Shown here: piece by piece, positions 27,501 to 36,200 of the stretch
Position numbering within the stretch: position 1 is the stretch's first letter
Layout: every line of letters starts with the position of its first letter
Assembly: GCF_021129235.1 (NCBI RefSeq)
Contig: NZ_JAJOMA010000001.1
Span: forward strand, 620,001 to 684,000
Source of the DNA: Kineosporia mesophila
Lineage (GTDB): Bacteria; Actinomycetota; Actinomycetes; Actinomycetales; Kineosporiaceae
Reading direction: 5' to 3'
DNA length: 64,000 bases
Program-made: the position numbers and the translations under genes
The notes under the pieces: generated by a model
Told to the model about the DNA's origin: nothing
What the model saw: the letters and a program-made list of their open reading frames with translations, nothing else
Databases searched by the model: none

Positions 27501-28620
27501 CCATGTGCAGCCGGCCCGGCTTGACCTTCAGCACCAGCGAGCGCCGGGCCGTCTTCGGGGCGACCGTCCGGGACATGTCGATCAGCACTGCGTTCCGGTA
27601 GCCCTGGACGATCAGCCGGTGGCTGGAGTGCAGCATCTCGTCGCTGTCCAGGACGATCACGGTGTACGGCTCGTCCGGGCTGGGCGGCACGTCCGGGTCG
27701 AACGGGGCCCGGCCGGCGAAGTCCGCCCCGAGCAGGTTCTCCAGCCGCCCGGAGTTGTCGATCATCAGCCGGACCGGACCGGCCGCGTCGGTCTCGTGCA
27801 GGTGCAGCGAGTGCGGCAGCCACTTGGTCCATTCCCACTCGTCCCGCCGGTCGTCCCCGGCGATGACGACGATCTGCAGGTCGTCGGGGGAGTGGGCGAC
27901 CGCGAGCTGACAGAGCAGGGCCCGCACCATGGCCCGGGAGACGGCGAGGTCGGTGGGGTCGTCCCAGCGCAGCACCAGCCGGGCGTAGGCCCGCAGGTAG
28001 GCGGCGATCGGCTGGTCGGCCACGGTGCCGTAGGCGTGGATGAAGCGCCGCAGGGCGTGCGCGCTGAGCGGTTCCAGGTCCTCGATCAGCTTGGTCTGCA
28101 TCGGGGCCAGGGTCAGGCCGAGTCGTTGCGGGCCGATGCCGATCCGGGCCTCACCGAAGTCCGGGTGCACCGGGCGGCGCTCCCAGAGCCGGGAGGTGCG
28201 GGCCACCGAGCTGAGCGAGTCCGGGTCCGGGTGCCCCCAGGCCTGCGACTCACGTTGCTGGTCGATTGCCTTGCGGACCTGGCGGCGCATCCGGGACAGG
28301 TACCGCAGGTAGTCCCGGCGCTCGTCCCGCATTTTCCGCTTGCGGTCGCTGGCGCCCTTCATCAGCTGGGTGAACATCATCGCGACGGCGGACAGACCCA
28401 TCAGGCCCAGCGCGATGTAGATCAGCGGTCCACTCTGACCGGGCCGGATGAAGATCAGCACCATGCCCATGGAGCCGAGCGCGGTCGGGGCGTAATACAT
28501 CATCGAGGAGAGACCGCTGTTCTCCTCCGGCAGCGCCGGGGGTTCTTGCAACTGCAGTTCACCGCCGGGCATGCGCGGGCCCTGCCGCCGGGGCGGGCGT
28601 TTGAAGAGAATTACGCTCAC
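24592..28620 (-). CDS. eccC: T7SS FtsK/SpoIIIE-type triple ATPase EccC
   Basis: The start is GTG at 28618-28620 (V-S-V-I-L-F-K-R), preceded by AGGAAGG, giving 1,342 aa, the usual EccC length. The N-terminus holds two membrane segments (about residues 38-60 and 65-90). Three P-loop domains follow: ATPase 1 with GATGSGKSELL (about 490) and VVDEFSELL (about 595), ATPase 2 with GGPQSGKSTL (about 845) and VVDGWN (about 947), ATPase 3 with GDAETGKTN (about 1127) and VVDDYEL (about 1218). The Glu after the Walker B Asp is kept only in domain 1, consistent with domain 1 being the principal motor in EccC proteins. It is a single chain rather than split EccCa/Cb. It is the motor that recognises WXG100-type substrates at the membrane pore. 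Confidence 0.97.
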   Translation of the reverse strand: MSVILFKRPPRRQGPRMPGGELQLQEPPALPEENSGLSSMMYYAPTALGSMGMVLIFIRPGQSGPLIYIALGLMGLSAVAMMFTQLMKGASDRKRKMRDERRDYLRYLSRMRRQVRKAIDQQRESQAWGHPDPDSLSSVARTSRLWERRPVHPDFGEARIGIGPQRLGLTLAPMQTKLIEDLEPLSAHALRRFIHAYGTVADQPIAAYLRAYARLVLRWDDPTDLAVSRAMVRALLCQLAVAHSPDDLQIVVIAGDDRRDEWEWTKWLPHSLHLHETDAAGPVRLMIDNSGRLENLLGADFAGRAPFDPDVPPSPDEPYTVIVLDSDEMLHSSHRLIVQGYRNAVLIDMSRTVAPKTARRSLVLKVKPGRLHMVDTDPAGTETLTDLGSPDSLAIGPATTVARTLAPFRISTSTEIAEPMSSDLELTTLLGIPDLFSLDLAQLWARRRSGPGRLRVPLGITADGTPMELDIKEASQGGMGPHGLLIGATGSGKSELLRTLVLALALTHSSETLNFVLVDFKGGATFLGLDRLPHTSAVITNLADEAGLVDRMKDSLEGELMRRQELLRSAGNYSSVFDYEAARASGASLEPLPSLFLVVDEFSELLAANREFMDVFVMIGRLGRSLGVHLLLASQRLDEGRTSQLESHLSYRIGLRTFSAMESRGVLGVPDAYQLPSQPGNGFIRTDVTTLTRFRAAYVSGAYQLQARVEAAVVAAKVMAYGVDYVTPAAPPTPPPGATPVKPEVQANLRSLLEVAAQRLLDSGPPAHQVWLPPLTVPPTLDELLPPLAPDPERGLSTVERPGQGRLKVPVGLIDRPFEQVRDLLMADLSSSGGHVGIAGGPQSGKSTLVRTMIAGLALTHSPREVQFYCLDFGGGTLTGLAGLPHVGGVTGRHDIERVQRTMNEITSLITRREHLFAQHGIDSMTDFRRRRAEGQLPDEPHGDVFLVVDGWNTIKQDFDALVPTFTLIAGRGLNYGVHLIVSAGRWSEVVTSLRDQLGTRFELRLGDPVDSLINMRAARTVPKRPGAGITEELLHFMIGLPRIDGNPGVDDLSQGVAGLVDSVREWWSGPPAPPVRMLPFQVEAATLPMPTGDMRIAIGLEENELAPFWHDFELSPHLIVIGDAETGKTNLLKLIAAGISQRYDPAQARVAVVDLRRELYDAVDEGHRLGYAVSGDMVRQIVEGTARALATRVPGPEITPAQLRRRDWWKGPQMFFVVDDYELISGGLDSPFAPLLDYLSQATEIGLHLVVARSANGAARAMSDPLMRRLLEVNTPTLQLSCPPSEGYIVGSVRPRQLPVGRALHITRRGTIQVQTAVATPREPEEELDDRAVRPNSESSQ

Positions 28621-28869
28621 GGTGATGGGAGCCTTCCTGACCGGGGGCGGGCGCGCGGTCGTTCTGCGACGGCCCGATATGTGCATTCTCGGGCGAGCCG
28701 GGGTGGGTTCCTCACCACAGGCACCGGTGGCGTACGGATGGGCAGCGATCTCCGGACAGACGCACATTTCGCCGTCGGTTATCGATCTCTTCATCCTTAT
28801 TTGCCCGTGAGCACGTTGAAAGCCGGTCCTCAGCCGGTACGGATCCGTACGAGCAGTCCGGAGGTTGCT
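28621..28869. promoter_or_regulatory. Divergent eccC/eccD intergenic region
   Basis: This 249-bp spacer separates the divergent eccC and eccD starts and must carry, or be close to, the promoters for both transcription units. It is less GC-rich near 28770-28805 (TTATCGATCTCTTCATCC). I cannot assign a convincing -35/-10 pair or operator by eye. A GTG at 28807 is in frame with eccD but has no good ribosome binding site. Confidence 0.5.
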
Positions 28870-30282
28870 GTGTCGGTTACCAGTGAGCCCGTCTCGGAGG
28901 TGGGCCTCGGGGGTAACACCCTGGCCGGTCTCTGCCGGCTCTCGATCCGGGCTCCCGAGACCGCCTTCGACCTGGCCGTCCCCACTGACATCCAGCTCGC
29001 CGACCTGCTGCCCGCGGTGGTCAGCTACGCCGGGGCGGATCTGGACGAGAGCGGCCTCAAGCACGGCGGCTGGGTGCTGCAGCGGCTCGGTGAGGAGCCG
29101 CTCGCCCCGACCGGTACGGCCGACGCGCACGGGCTGCACGACGGCGAGGTGCTGTACCTGCGCCCGCAACGGGAAGCCATGCCCGCGGTGCATTTCGACG
29201 ATCTGGTCGACGGTGTGATGAGCAGCCTGAAGACCCGCGCGGACTCCTGGCGGCCGGAGCTGTCCCGGCGCCTGCTGCTCGGCGTGATGCTGGCGACGCT
29301 GGTCCTCGGGGCGGGCGTGCTGGCGCTGCCCGGGCCGCAGGTGGCCCGCAACACGGTGGCCGTCCTGGCGGCGGTCGGCCTGCTCGGTGGAGCGCTCTCG
29401 GTCTCCCGGGCCCTCGGTGACGCGGTGATCGGCACGCTGCTGGCCACGGCCGCCCTGTTCTACCTGGTCCCGATGGCGGTCCTGGTGCCCGAGGGCGACG
29501 GCCCGACCGCCCTGCACGCGCGGCTGCTCGCGGCCGGCATGGTGGCCGTCGGCACCGCCGCCCTGGGTTACGCCGCGGTCGGCGCCTCGGCCCCTCTCTT
29601 CCTCTTCTGCGGCGCCGTCGGCGTTCTCACCTCGATCGCCGGCATGTTCTACTCCGCCACCACCGAGCACACCGCCGAGGTCACCGCGCTGATCGTGGTC
29701 CTGGCCGGGATCTTCGTGCCCGGATGGTCTTTCTGGCTCTCCGGCCTGCGCCTGCCCCCGTTGCCGGCCACCGCGGAGCAGTTGCAGGAAGGCATCGACC
29801 CGCACCCCAGCCCGTACGTGCTGCAGCGCACCGCCTATGCGGACGGTTACCTGACCGCCCTGCTGTCCGCCCTCGGCGTGGTCTACACCGGCTGCCTGAG
29901 CGTCCTCGTCCCGATGGCCTCCAGCCGCTGGGACCTCACCCTCGGCGCGGCGCTCAGCATCCTGGCCATCCTGCACGGCCGCACCCTGGGGGCGACCTGG
30001 CAGCGTCTGGCCGTGGTGGTGCCTGGGGCGCTCGGTATCGGCCTGCTGGTCGTCCGTTACGCCTGGGTGGGGACTGACCTGCGGCGAATCCTGCTGGTGG
30101 TCGTCCTGCTCGCGGCCGGAGGCGGCCTGACGCTGGCGGCCCGCACCATCCCGGGCCGGCGGATGATCCCGCACTGGGCCCGGGCCGGCGAAATCGCCCA
30201 CACCCTGGTCGCGGTCAGCCTGCTGCCGCTGCTGTTCGTGACGCTCGGCTTCTACCACCGGATGCGAGGTCTCGGTGGCTGA
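28870..30282 (+). CDS. eccD: T7SS membrane channel protein EccD
   Basis: The start is GTG 28870 with GGAGG seven bases upstream, giving 470 aa. Residues about 20-115 form the ubiquitin-like cytosolic domain typical of EccD (LCRLSIRAPETAFDLAVPTDIQLADLLP, ending DGEVLYLRP when read in blocks). The rest consists of roughly eleven hydrophobic membrane segments, in line with the family. EccD lines the membrane pore in ESX complexes and contacts EccC. It is followed 35 bp later by eccB and likely co-transcribed. Confidence 0.93.
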   Translation: MSVTSEPVSEVGLGGNTLAGLCRLSIRAPETAFDLAVPTDIQLADLLPAVVSYAGADLDESGLKHGGWVLQRLGEEPLAPTGTADAHGLHDGEVLYLRPQREAMPAVHFDDLVDGVMSSLKTRADSWRPELSRRLLLGVMLATLVLGAGVLALPGPQVARNTVAVLAAVGLLGGALSVSRALGDAVIGTLLATAALFYLVPMAVLVPEGDGPTALHARLLAAGMVAVGTAALGYAAVGASAPLFLFCGAVGVLTSIAGMFYSATTEHTAEVTALIVVLAGIFVPGWSFWLSGLRLPPLPATAEQLQEGIDPHPSPYVLQRTAYADGYLTALLSALGVVYTGCLSVLVPMASSRWDLTLGAALSILAILHGRTLGATWQRLAVVVPGALGIGLLVVRYAWVGTDLRRILLVVVLLAAGGGLTLAARTIPGRRMIPHWARAGEIAHTLVAVSLLPLLFVTLGFYHRMRGLGG

Positions 30283-30317
30283 CCGAACCCTGAACCCCCG
30301 TCTCTCTGGGAGGTGCC

Positions 30318-31898
30318 GTGCAGTCCCGGCGTGACCAGGTACAGGCCCACACCTTCGTGATGGGCCGGCTGACCACCGGCGTGCTCCGGCTCGAACCGGA
30401 CGGCCTCGACCAGCCGGTGTCGCGCACCACCAGGGGCATTTTCGGCGGGCTGATCGTGGCCGGCCTGATCGGCGTGGTGATAACGCTTTTCGGTTTCATC
30501 GTGCCCGGCGGTAACACCAGCTGGCAGAAGGCCGGCGCGCTGGTGATGGAGAAGGACTCCGGTGCCCGGTTCCTCAGCATGAACGGCACGCTGCACCCGG
30601 TTCTCAATCTTGCTTCGGCGAAACTGCTCGCGGGCAGTCAGATGTCGGTGGTCAACGCGAACGCCAAATCGCTGCGAGAGGCGCCCCGCGGCGTCCCGAT
30701 CGGTCTGGTCGGTGCTCCGGACTCGCTGCCGGCCACCGACGACCTGTCCGGCGACCCGTGGATGGCCTGCAACGTCCGCAGCCGGGACGACACCGGCACG
30801 GTGACCAGCCGGCTGGCCCTGTTCATCGGATCGGCCCCGGGCGGGCGGGTACTCGGCCGCGGCGACGCGGTGCCGGTGGCCGGCCCGGACGGCCACGACT
30901 ATCTGCTCTGGAACGGGCAGCGGTTGCGCATCGACCAGACCGACAACGTCATTCAGGCGGTCGGCTCGGCCGGGTCCGACCTGCCCGAGGTGACCACGTC
31001 CTTCCTCGACGTGGTCCCGGCCGGCCCGGACCTGACCGTCCCGACGACGGCCGGAACCGGTTCACCGGGGCCGGAACTGGCTGGCCGGCCGACCCGGCTG
31101 GGCCAGCTCTTCACCGACGCCTCGCGCAACCAGTACCTCCTCACCGAGCAGGGTCTGGTCGCGCTCACCCCGACCCTGGCCGCACTGTTGAAGGCGGACC
31201 CGGTGACTCAGTCCAAGGCCTATGCCGGGGGTGATATCGTCCCGGTGGCGCTGGGGCCGGACGATCTGGCCGGTCACCTGGCGCCCCCCTCGGCGACCGC
31301 GGCGCTGACCCACCAGGGCGCACTGCCGGACGCGGTGCCGGTCGCCCGTCAGGTTGACCTGAACCAGGCCGTCTGCCAGCAGGTTCGGCCGGGTACCACC
31401 CAGGGCGCGGGCACGCTGCTGATCGTGGACGTGGACCGGCTGGCCGGGGGAACTCCGGACAACGAGCCGGGCGTGACCGCCAGTTGTCTTCCGGCCGAAT
31501 CGATCGCGGTCCGCCCCGGCGGCGGTGCCCTGGTCAATGCCACGCTGGCCGGCGGCGGGAGCGGCTCGGCCTACTTCCTGGTCACCGACTCCGGGGTCAA
31601 GTACCCGGTCCCGGACAACGATTCGCTGGAGGCGCTCGGCTACGGCGCGATCGATCCGGCCCGGCTGCCGACCAGCTGGCTGAACCTGCTGCCGACCGGG
31701 CCGGTCCTGACGCCGAGCGCGGTCACGGCCGGGGCTGCCGCCGTCGAGTCCGGGCCGCCCGGGGCGGGCTGCCTGGCCGACTCCACCAAGCCACCCTCGG
31801 GCGCCGGCCCGGGTGGGGACGCAATTCCGGGTCGAAGCCCGGAAACAAACAGGCAAAGTGCTCCGGCAGCGATGACCTCGCCGGTACCACCGGCCTAA
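30318..31898 (+). CDS. eccB: T7SS core component EccB
   Basis: The start is GTG 30318 after GGGAGG, giving 526 aa. The N-terminus carries the diagnostic EccB block (QSRRDQVQAHTFVMGRL, then one membrane segment near residues 38-60, GGLIVAGLIGVVITLFGFIVPGG). The remaining about 460 residues are extracytoplasmic, with a K-x-G-ALV-x-x-x-GARFLSMNG-LHPVLN region, a GxPWMACNV motif and several Cys that could form disulfides. EccB is a structural and possibly ATP-hydrolysing membrane component of the ESX pore. The last residues are Pro/Ser-rich and low in complexity. Confidence 0.95.
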   Translation: MQSRRDQVQAHTFVMGRLTTGVLRLEPDGLDQPVSRTTRGIFGGLIVAGLIGVVITLFGFIVPGGNTSWQKAGALVMEKDSGARFLSMNGTLHPVLNLASAKLLAGSQMSVVNANAKSLREAPRGVPIGLVGAPDSLPATDDLSGDPWMACNVRSRDDTGTVTSRLALFIGSAPGGRVLGRGDAVPVAGPDGHDYLLWNGQRLRIDQTDNVIQAVGSAGSDLPEVTTSFLDVVPAGPDLTVPTTAGTGSPGPELAGRPTRLGQLFTDASRNQYLLTEQGLVALTPTLAALLKADPVTQSKAYAGGDIVPVALGPDDLAGHLAPPSATAALTHQGALPDAVPVARQVDLNQAVCQQVRPGTTQGAGTLLIVDVDRLAGGTPDNEPGVTASCLPAESIAVRPGGGALVNATLAGGGSGSAYFLVTDSGVKYPVPDNDSLEALGYGAIDPARLPTSWLNLLPTGPVLTPSAVTAGAAAVESGPPGAGCLADSTKPPSGAGPGGDAIPGRSPETNRQSAPAAMTSPVPPA

Positions 31899-31963
31899 CG
31901 TGTCCAGGCCGGCGACCTGCCGGCCGAACCAGCCACGATCGTCCACCGATGGAGGAATCCGCT

Positions 31964-32308
31964 ATGAGCGCACAGATTTTCGAGAACAATGACGCGGGGA
32001 TGGCCGGACTCTTCCAGGCCCTGAACGAGCAGATCGGCAACATGTCCAAGGCCAGCTCCACGGTCGAGGGCATCCGGCAGGACATCTCCTCGCACTTCCA
32101 GTCCGACGTGGCGGCCACGCCGTTCCTGAACCGGATCAACGAGTGGCAGGAGAACTACCACAAGATCTCCAACACCGCGACGGAGATCGAGGAGCACCTG
32201 ACCCACGCGAATCAGACCATCAACACTGCGGTCTCGGACGCGGGTCAGCAGGGTGGCGGCTGGACCCCGACCAGCGACCTGACCTTCACCACCCTGTCCG
32301 GCTCCTGA
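31964..32308 (+). CDS. WXG100-like (Esx) small helical protein, WxG turn replaced
   Basis: The 114-aa product starts at ATG 31964 with GGAGGAA upstream. It is predicted all-helical, resembling ESAT-6/CFP-10 proteins: helix 1, a turn, helix 2 (FLNRINEWQENYHKISNTAT), then a flexible C-terminus. Aligning by the second-helix Trp, the expected W-x-G turn reads F-Q-S. It is the first gene of the small-protein cluster directly after eccB, the classic position for secreted Esx partners. Likely forms a heterodimer with the next gene product. Confidence 0.8.
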   Translation: MSAQIFENNDAGMAGLFQALNEQIGNMSKASSTVEGIRQDISSHFQSDVAATPFLNRINEWQENYHKISNTATEIEEHLTHANQTINTAVSDAGQQGGGWTPTSDLTFTTLSGS

Positions 32309-32350
32309 TCCCCGCCCACCGCGGCCTCATTCACGAAGAAGGAACTGACC

Positions 32351-32638
32351 ATGGCTGACATCAAGCTCCTCAACCCCGGCGTGCAGGCCGACATCGACAC
32401 GATGGCCCAGGCGACCCGCGACATGGACACTGCCGTCGACGATTTCGTCCGGATCGCGACCGCCAACCTCAATCTGCTCTCCGGTCAGACCCGTGAGCGG
32501 ACCGCCGACAAGCTCAAGTGGCTGTCCACGGCCTCCGGCCAGATGGGCGCGAACTTCGGCAGCGGAACGACGATCCTGTCCAAGATGATCGAGGCCATCA
32601 ACCGCGGTGACACCCAGGGCGCCAACATCATGAGCTGA
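32351..32638 (+). CDS. Second WXG100-like (Esx) protein, no canonical WxG
   Basis: The 95-aa product starts at ATG 32351, 42 bp after the previous stop, with AAGGA upstream. The size and two-helix pattern match WXG100 proteins, but the central turn reads L-L-S-G-Q-T rather than W-x-G; the only Trp is at KWLSTASGQMG. Together with the preceding gene it makes an adjacent pair as in esxBA operons. Role as a T7SS substrate or co-secreted partner is inferred from size, fold pattern and position. Confidence 0.75.
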   Translation: MADIKLLNPGVQADIDTMAQATRDMDTAVDDFVRIATANLNLLSGQTRERTADKLKWLSTASGQMGANFGSGTTILSKMIEAINRGDTQGANIMS

Positions 32639-32688
32639 CGGTGGACCCGTTCACCGGCCGACCGAAGCACGAAAGGTGGTGATTGACC

Positions 32689-33135
32689 ATGGCAGAGGAC
32701 GCCTTTGCCTCTGGCGGAATCGTCAAGATCAATACTGATCTGCTGAAGAACTTCGCCACGATGAACCTCAAGGGTTTCCTGGACGAGCTCAACTCGAACG
32801 TTCACGTCCAGCAGATGGCGGATTTCAGCGAGGGAGCCGGAAGCGGACCGACGCTCAGCCCGTCCCGGCACTTCACTACGGTTCTCCCCGGCAACGGCAC
32901 GCAGCTGGCCAGTGCCGGAACCCTGCGCTCGCACTTCACGAACGTGGCCGGGTACGTGAACAAGGTGGTCCTGAGTCTTCAGGACAACGCCGAGAAGATG
33001 CAGACCGACCTGCTGACGGTGTCGGACATCATCGACTCGGTGGACCAGGAGGCCGGCCTGACCGCCGAACAGATGCGCACCGATCTGAGTGACGTCAACG
33101 GTTCGACGACGACGGCCCCTCCGGCCACCACGTAA
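32689..33135 (+). CDS. Small helical T7SS-cluster protein, unrecognised family
   Basis: The ATG at 32689 is preceded by GAAAGGTGG; an in-frame TTG at 32683 is less likely. The product is 148 aa, without signal peptide or membrane segment. It starts with a glycine-containing N-terminus and helical stretch (IVKINTDLLKNFATMNLKGF), has a central loop, a second helical pair (VNKVVLSLQDNAEKMQTDLL) and a Thr/Pro tail. I do not recognise the family. Its size and position between the Esx pair and the two large paralogs suggest a PE- or EspC-like partner role, but that is only context. Confidence 0.75.
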   Translation: MAEDAFASGGIVKINTDLLKNFATMNLKGFLDELNSNVHVQQMADFSEGAGSGPTLSPSRHFTTVLPGNGTQLASAGTLRSHFTNVAGYVNKVVLSLQDNAEKMQTDLLTVSDIIDSVDQEAGLTAEQMRTDLSDVNGSTTTAPPATT

Positions 33136-33218
33136 CCACAGTCATCGGTGGCGGCCGGCGGTCCGGTGCTTCCGGCGGGCCTCGCCTGCAACGCAGAGAA
33201 TATGGGTGAGGAGCGATC

Positions 33219-36200
33219 ATGCCCTTGGACAAGTACGAGGAGATCCTGAAGATCTTCGCCGGGACCGGCGACACGATCGTGGACCGTCAGGCCGTCGTCG
33301 ATGGTGGCCAGAACAAGAACAAGTGGATCAAGGACGGGGACGGGATCCACCACAACGTCCTGCTGAGCGAAGGCACCTGGAACTTCACCGCGGACAAGTG
33401 GAAGGTCTACTCGATCCCGTTCAAGGACGTCGCGGACACCTCGAGCACCACGTACGGCGGGTACTACAACAACATCCCGATCACCACCAAGGGGACGCAG
33501 ACCACCTTCTACAACTTCGCCTACGTGCTCGGCTACCGGGTGAACCACGACTGGTTCAACGACAAGGCCGGGGAGTGGCTGAAGTTCTCCAGCTCGCCCA
33601 TCGAGTACCTGGACACCGTCGGGGCCTGGGGCGACACTGACACCACGAGCTCGAAAAGCCTTCAGGCGGCTTCGGTCGCGGTAGCCGGCATCACCGCGCT
33701 GATGGAGACCTGGCAGAGTCAGTTCGCCAAGTGGGCCGGTGAACTCAACGTCAAGGGCGCCGATCTGCAGGGCACGGCCGCGGGCGTGCTGAAGCAGCAA
33801 CTGAACCACTTCGCCGCTCAGATGAAGATCGTGCACGAGGGTCTGGTGGACTCCAAGGCCCAGGCGAACCTGCTGAGCAACGCCAGCACCCTGGCCACCA
33901 CGGCGATCCAGGTGGCCCGCGACATCGGGACCTGGGCCGCCACCAACACTCCCCAGGACGCCCTGGCCACCGTCTTCCAGCGGGACATCCTCGACAAGAT
34001 TCCCGACCCCAAGGAGATGGGGCACACCGAGTTCGCGGCGTTCCAGACCAGCAACTACAAGAAAACCATGGTGGATTACGCGGTCACCGGTTATCCGGAT
34101 CCGAACACCCCGGAATTCTGGGGGCAGCTGCTGACCAACGCGCACAACGAGTGGCTGAGCCGGGTGAAGAGCCTGGACGCCACCGTGAAGGCTGCTCTGC
34201 CGGCCCTGGACACGGCGTACCAGGACACCACGAGGCAGCTGCCGAAAAAGGACTTCGCCACTCCGCGGCCGATCACGCCGGCCCCCAACCACGACGGGGT
34301 GGACTCGGACAAGGTCCAGGACGAGATCGACAAGATCCAGGCCCAGGCGCAGGCCGCGATCGAGGCGGCGAACGCGGCTCGGGACAAGGCGATTCAGGAG
34401 GCCCAGGACCGGGCCCAGGCGGCGATCGACGCGGCGAACGCGGAGCGCGAGAAGGCTCAGGCCGCGGCCGAGGCGGTGGCCAAGAAGGCGCAGGACGACG
34501 CCTACAACGCGCAGCAGGCGGCGCAGGAGAGGGCGGATGCGGCGATCAAGGCCGCCAACGACAAGGCCTACCAGCACAGCCAGGCCAACGCGGACGCGCA
34601 GGAAGCGTCTCAGAAGAAGGCCGAGCAGGCCGCCGAGCAGGCGCAGGCCAAGGCCCAGGCCGCGGCCGACGCCGCACAGAAACAGTCGGACGCTGCGAAC
34701 CAGCGCGCCGATCTGGCCATCTCGCAGGCCAACGACAAGGTCCAGGCCCAGATCACGCAGATCCAGAGCCGGGCCACTCAGGCCAACGATGCGGCCACCG
34801 AGCAGGCCCAGAAGCAGATCGACGATGTCCAGAAGGATTTCGAGAACAAGCAGAATGCGTTCCTGAGTACGTCGGTGAACCCGGACGCGCTCGGTGCGAC
34901 CAGCGTCCCGCCGGGATCGACCGTGAACCCGGACGGCACCATCACCGGCCCGGACGGGCAGATCCTGACCGGGGCCAACGGTCAGCCCGTCACCGTGCCG
35001 CCGAGCACGGCCGTCGGTCCGAACGGCAACCTGGTCAACAACGCCACCGGGGCCCCGGTCCGGGTGTCCACCACGACCACCACCGACCCGGACAATGACC
35101 GCGTGGTCGGCCCGGACGGCAGGGCGGTGACGGGTGCCGACGGGCTGGCGATCTCGGTCCCGCCGGGCTCGACGGTGAACCCGGACGGGACCATCACCGG
35201 TCCCGACGGTCAGTTGCTGACCGGTGCCGACGGCCAACCGCTCAAGGTCCCGCCGGGCTCGTCCCTGGTCCCCGGCATCGGCGGCCAGGTGACTACGTCG
35301 TCCGGGGTGGACGCCGGCTCCCCGGACGAGGTGATCGGGCCGAACGGCCAGGTGGTGAACGGGGCCAACGGTCAGCCGATCCGGGTCCCGGACGGCTCGA
35401 AGATCAATGCCAACGGTACGATCACCGGTCCCAACGGGCAGGCGGTCACTGACGCGAACGGTAACCCGATCACCGTCCCGCCGGGCTCGTCGCTGGTTTC
35501 CACGACGACGGTGACCGGTCCGGACGGGCAGGTGGTGACCGACCCCAACGGGCAGCCGGTCACCGTGCCCGAGGGTTCGCACGTGAACAGCGACGGCACC
35601 ATCACCGGCCCCAAGGGCCAGACGATCACGGGTTCGGACGGCCGGCCGCTGCACGTGCCGGAGGGCTCGACGGTGACGGCGAACGTGCCGAACACCCCCG
35701 AGGGCAGCGCCCCGGAGCAGATCGTCGGCCCGGACGGCCACGTGGTGACCGGGGTGAACGGCAATCCCGTCCTGGTCCCGGACGGTTCGGTGGTGAACGC
35801 CGACGGAACCGTGACCGGGCCCGACGGCCAGCCGGTGCTGGGGGCGAACGGGCAGCCGCTGCAGGTGCCGGGAGGCTCGCACCTGCAGTCCACCTCGACG
35901 GTGACCGCACCCACCGGGCAGGTGGTCACCGATACCAACGGTCAGCCGATCACGGTGCCGCAGGGCTCGACGATCAACGCGGACGGCTCGATCATCGGCC
36001 CGGAGGGCGAGGCCATCACCGGGCCCGGCGGCACCCCGGTCACCGTACCCGGCGGCTCCAACCTCACCAGCACCAGCGTCAGCAACACCGCGGCGAACCC
36101 GCAGACCCCGCAGATCCCGCAGAGTTTCACCTCGACCTCGGTGGACACCGGGGCCGGCTTCACCCCGCCGACGACGATCACCGGCCCCGACGGGTCCATC

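Noticed and set aside
27019-28869. Upstream extension of the eccD frame
   Set aside because: It is antisense to eccC. The good Shine-Dalgarno site before GTG 28870 and the EccD ubiquitin-like domain following it fix the start there.
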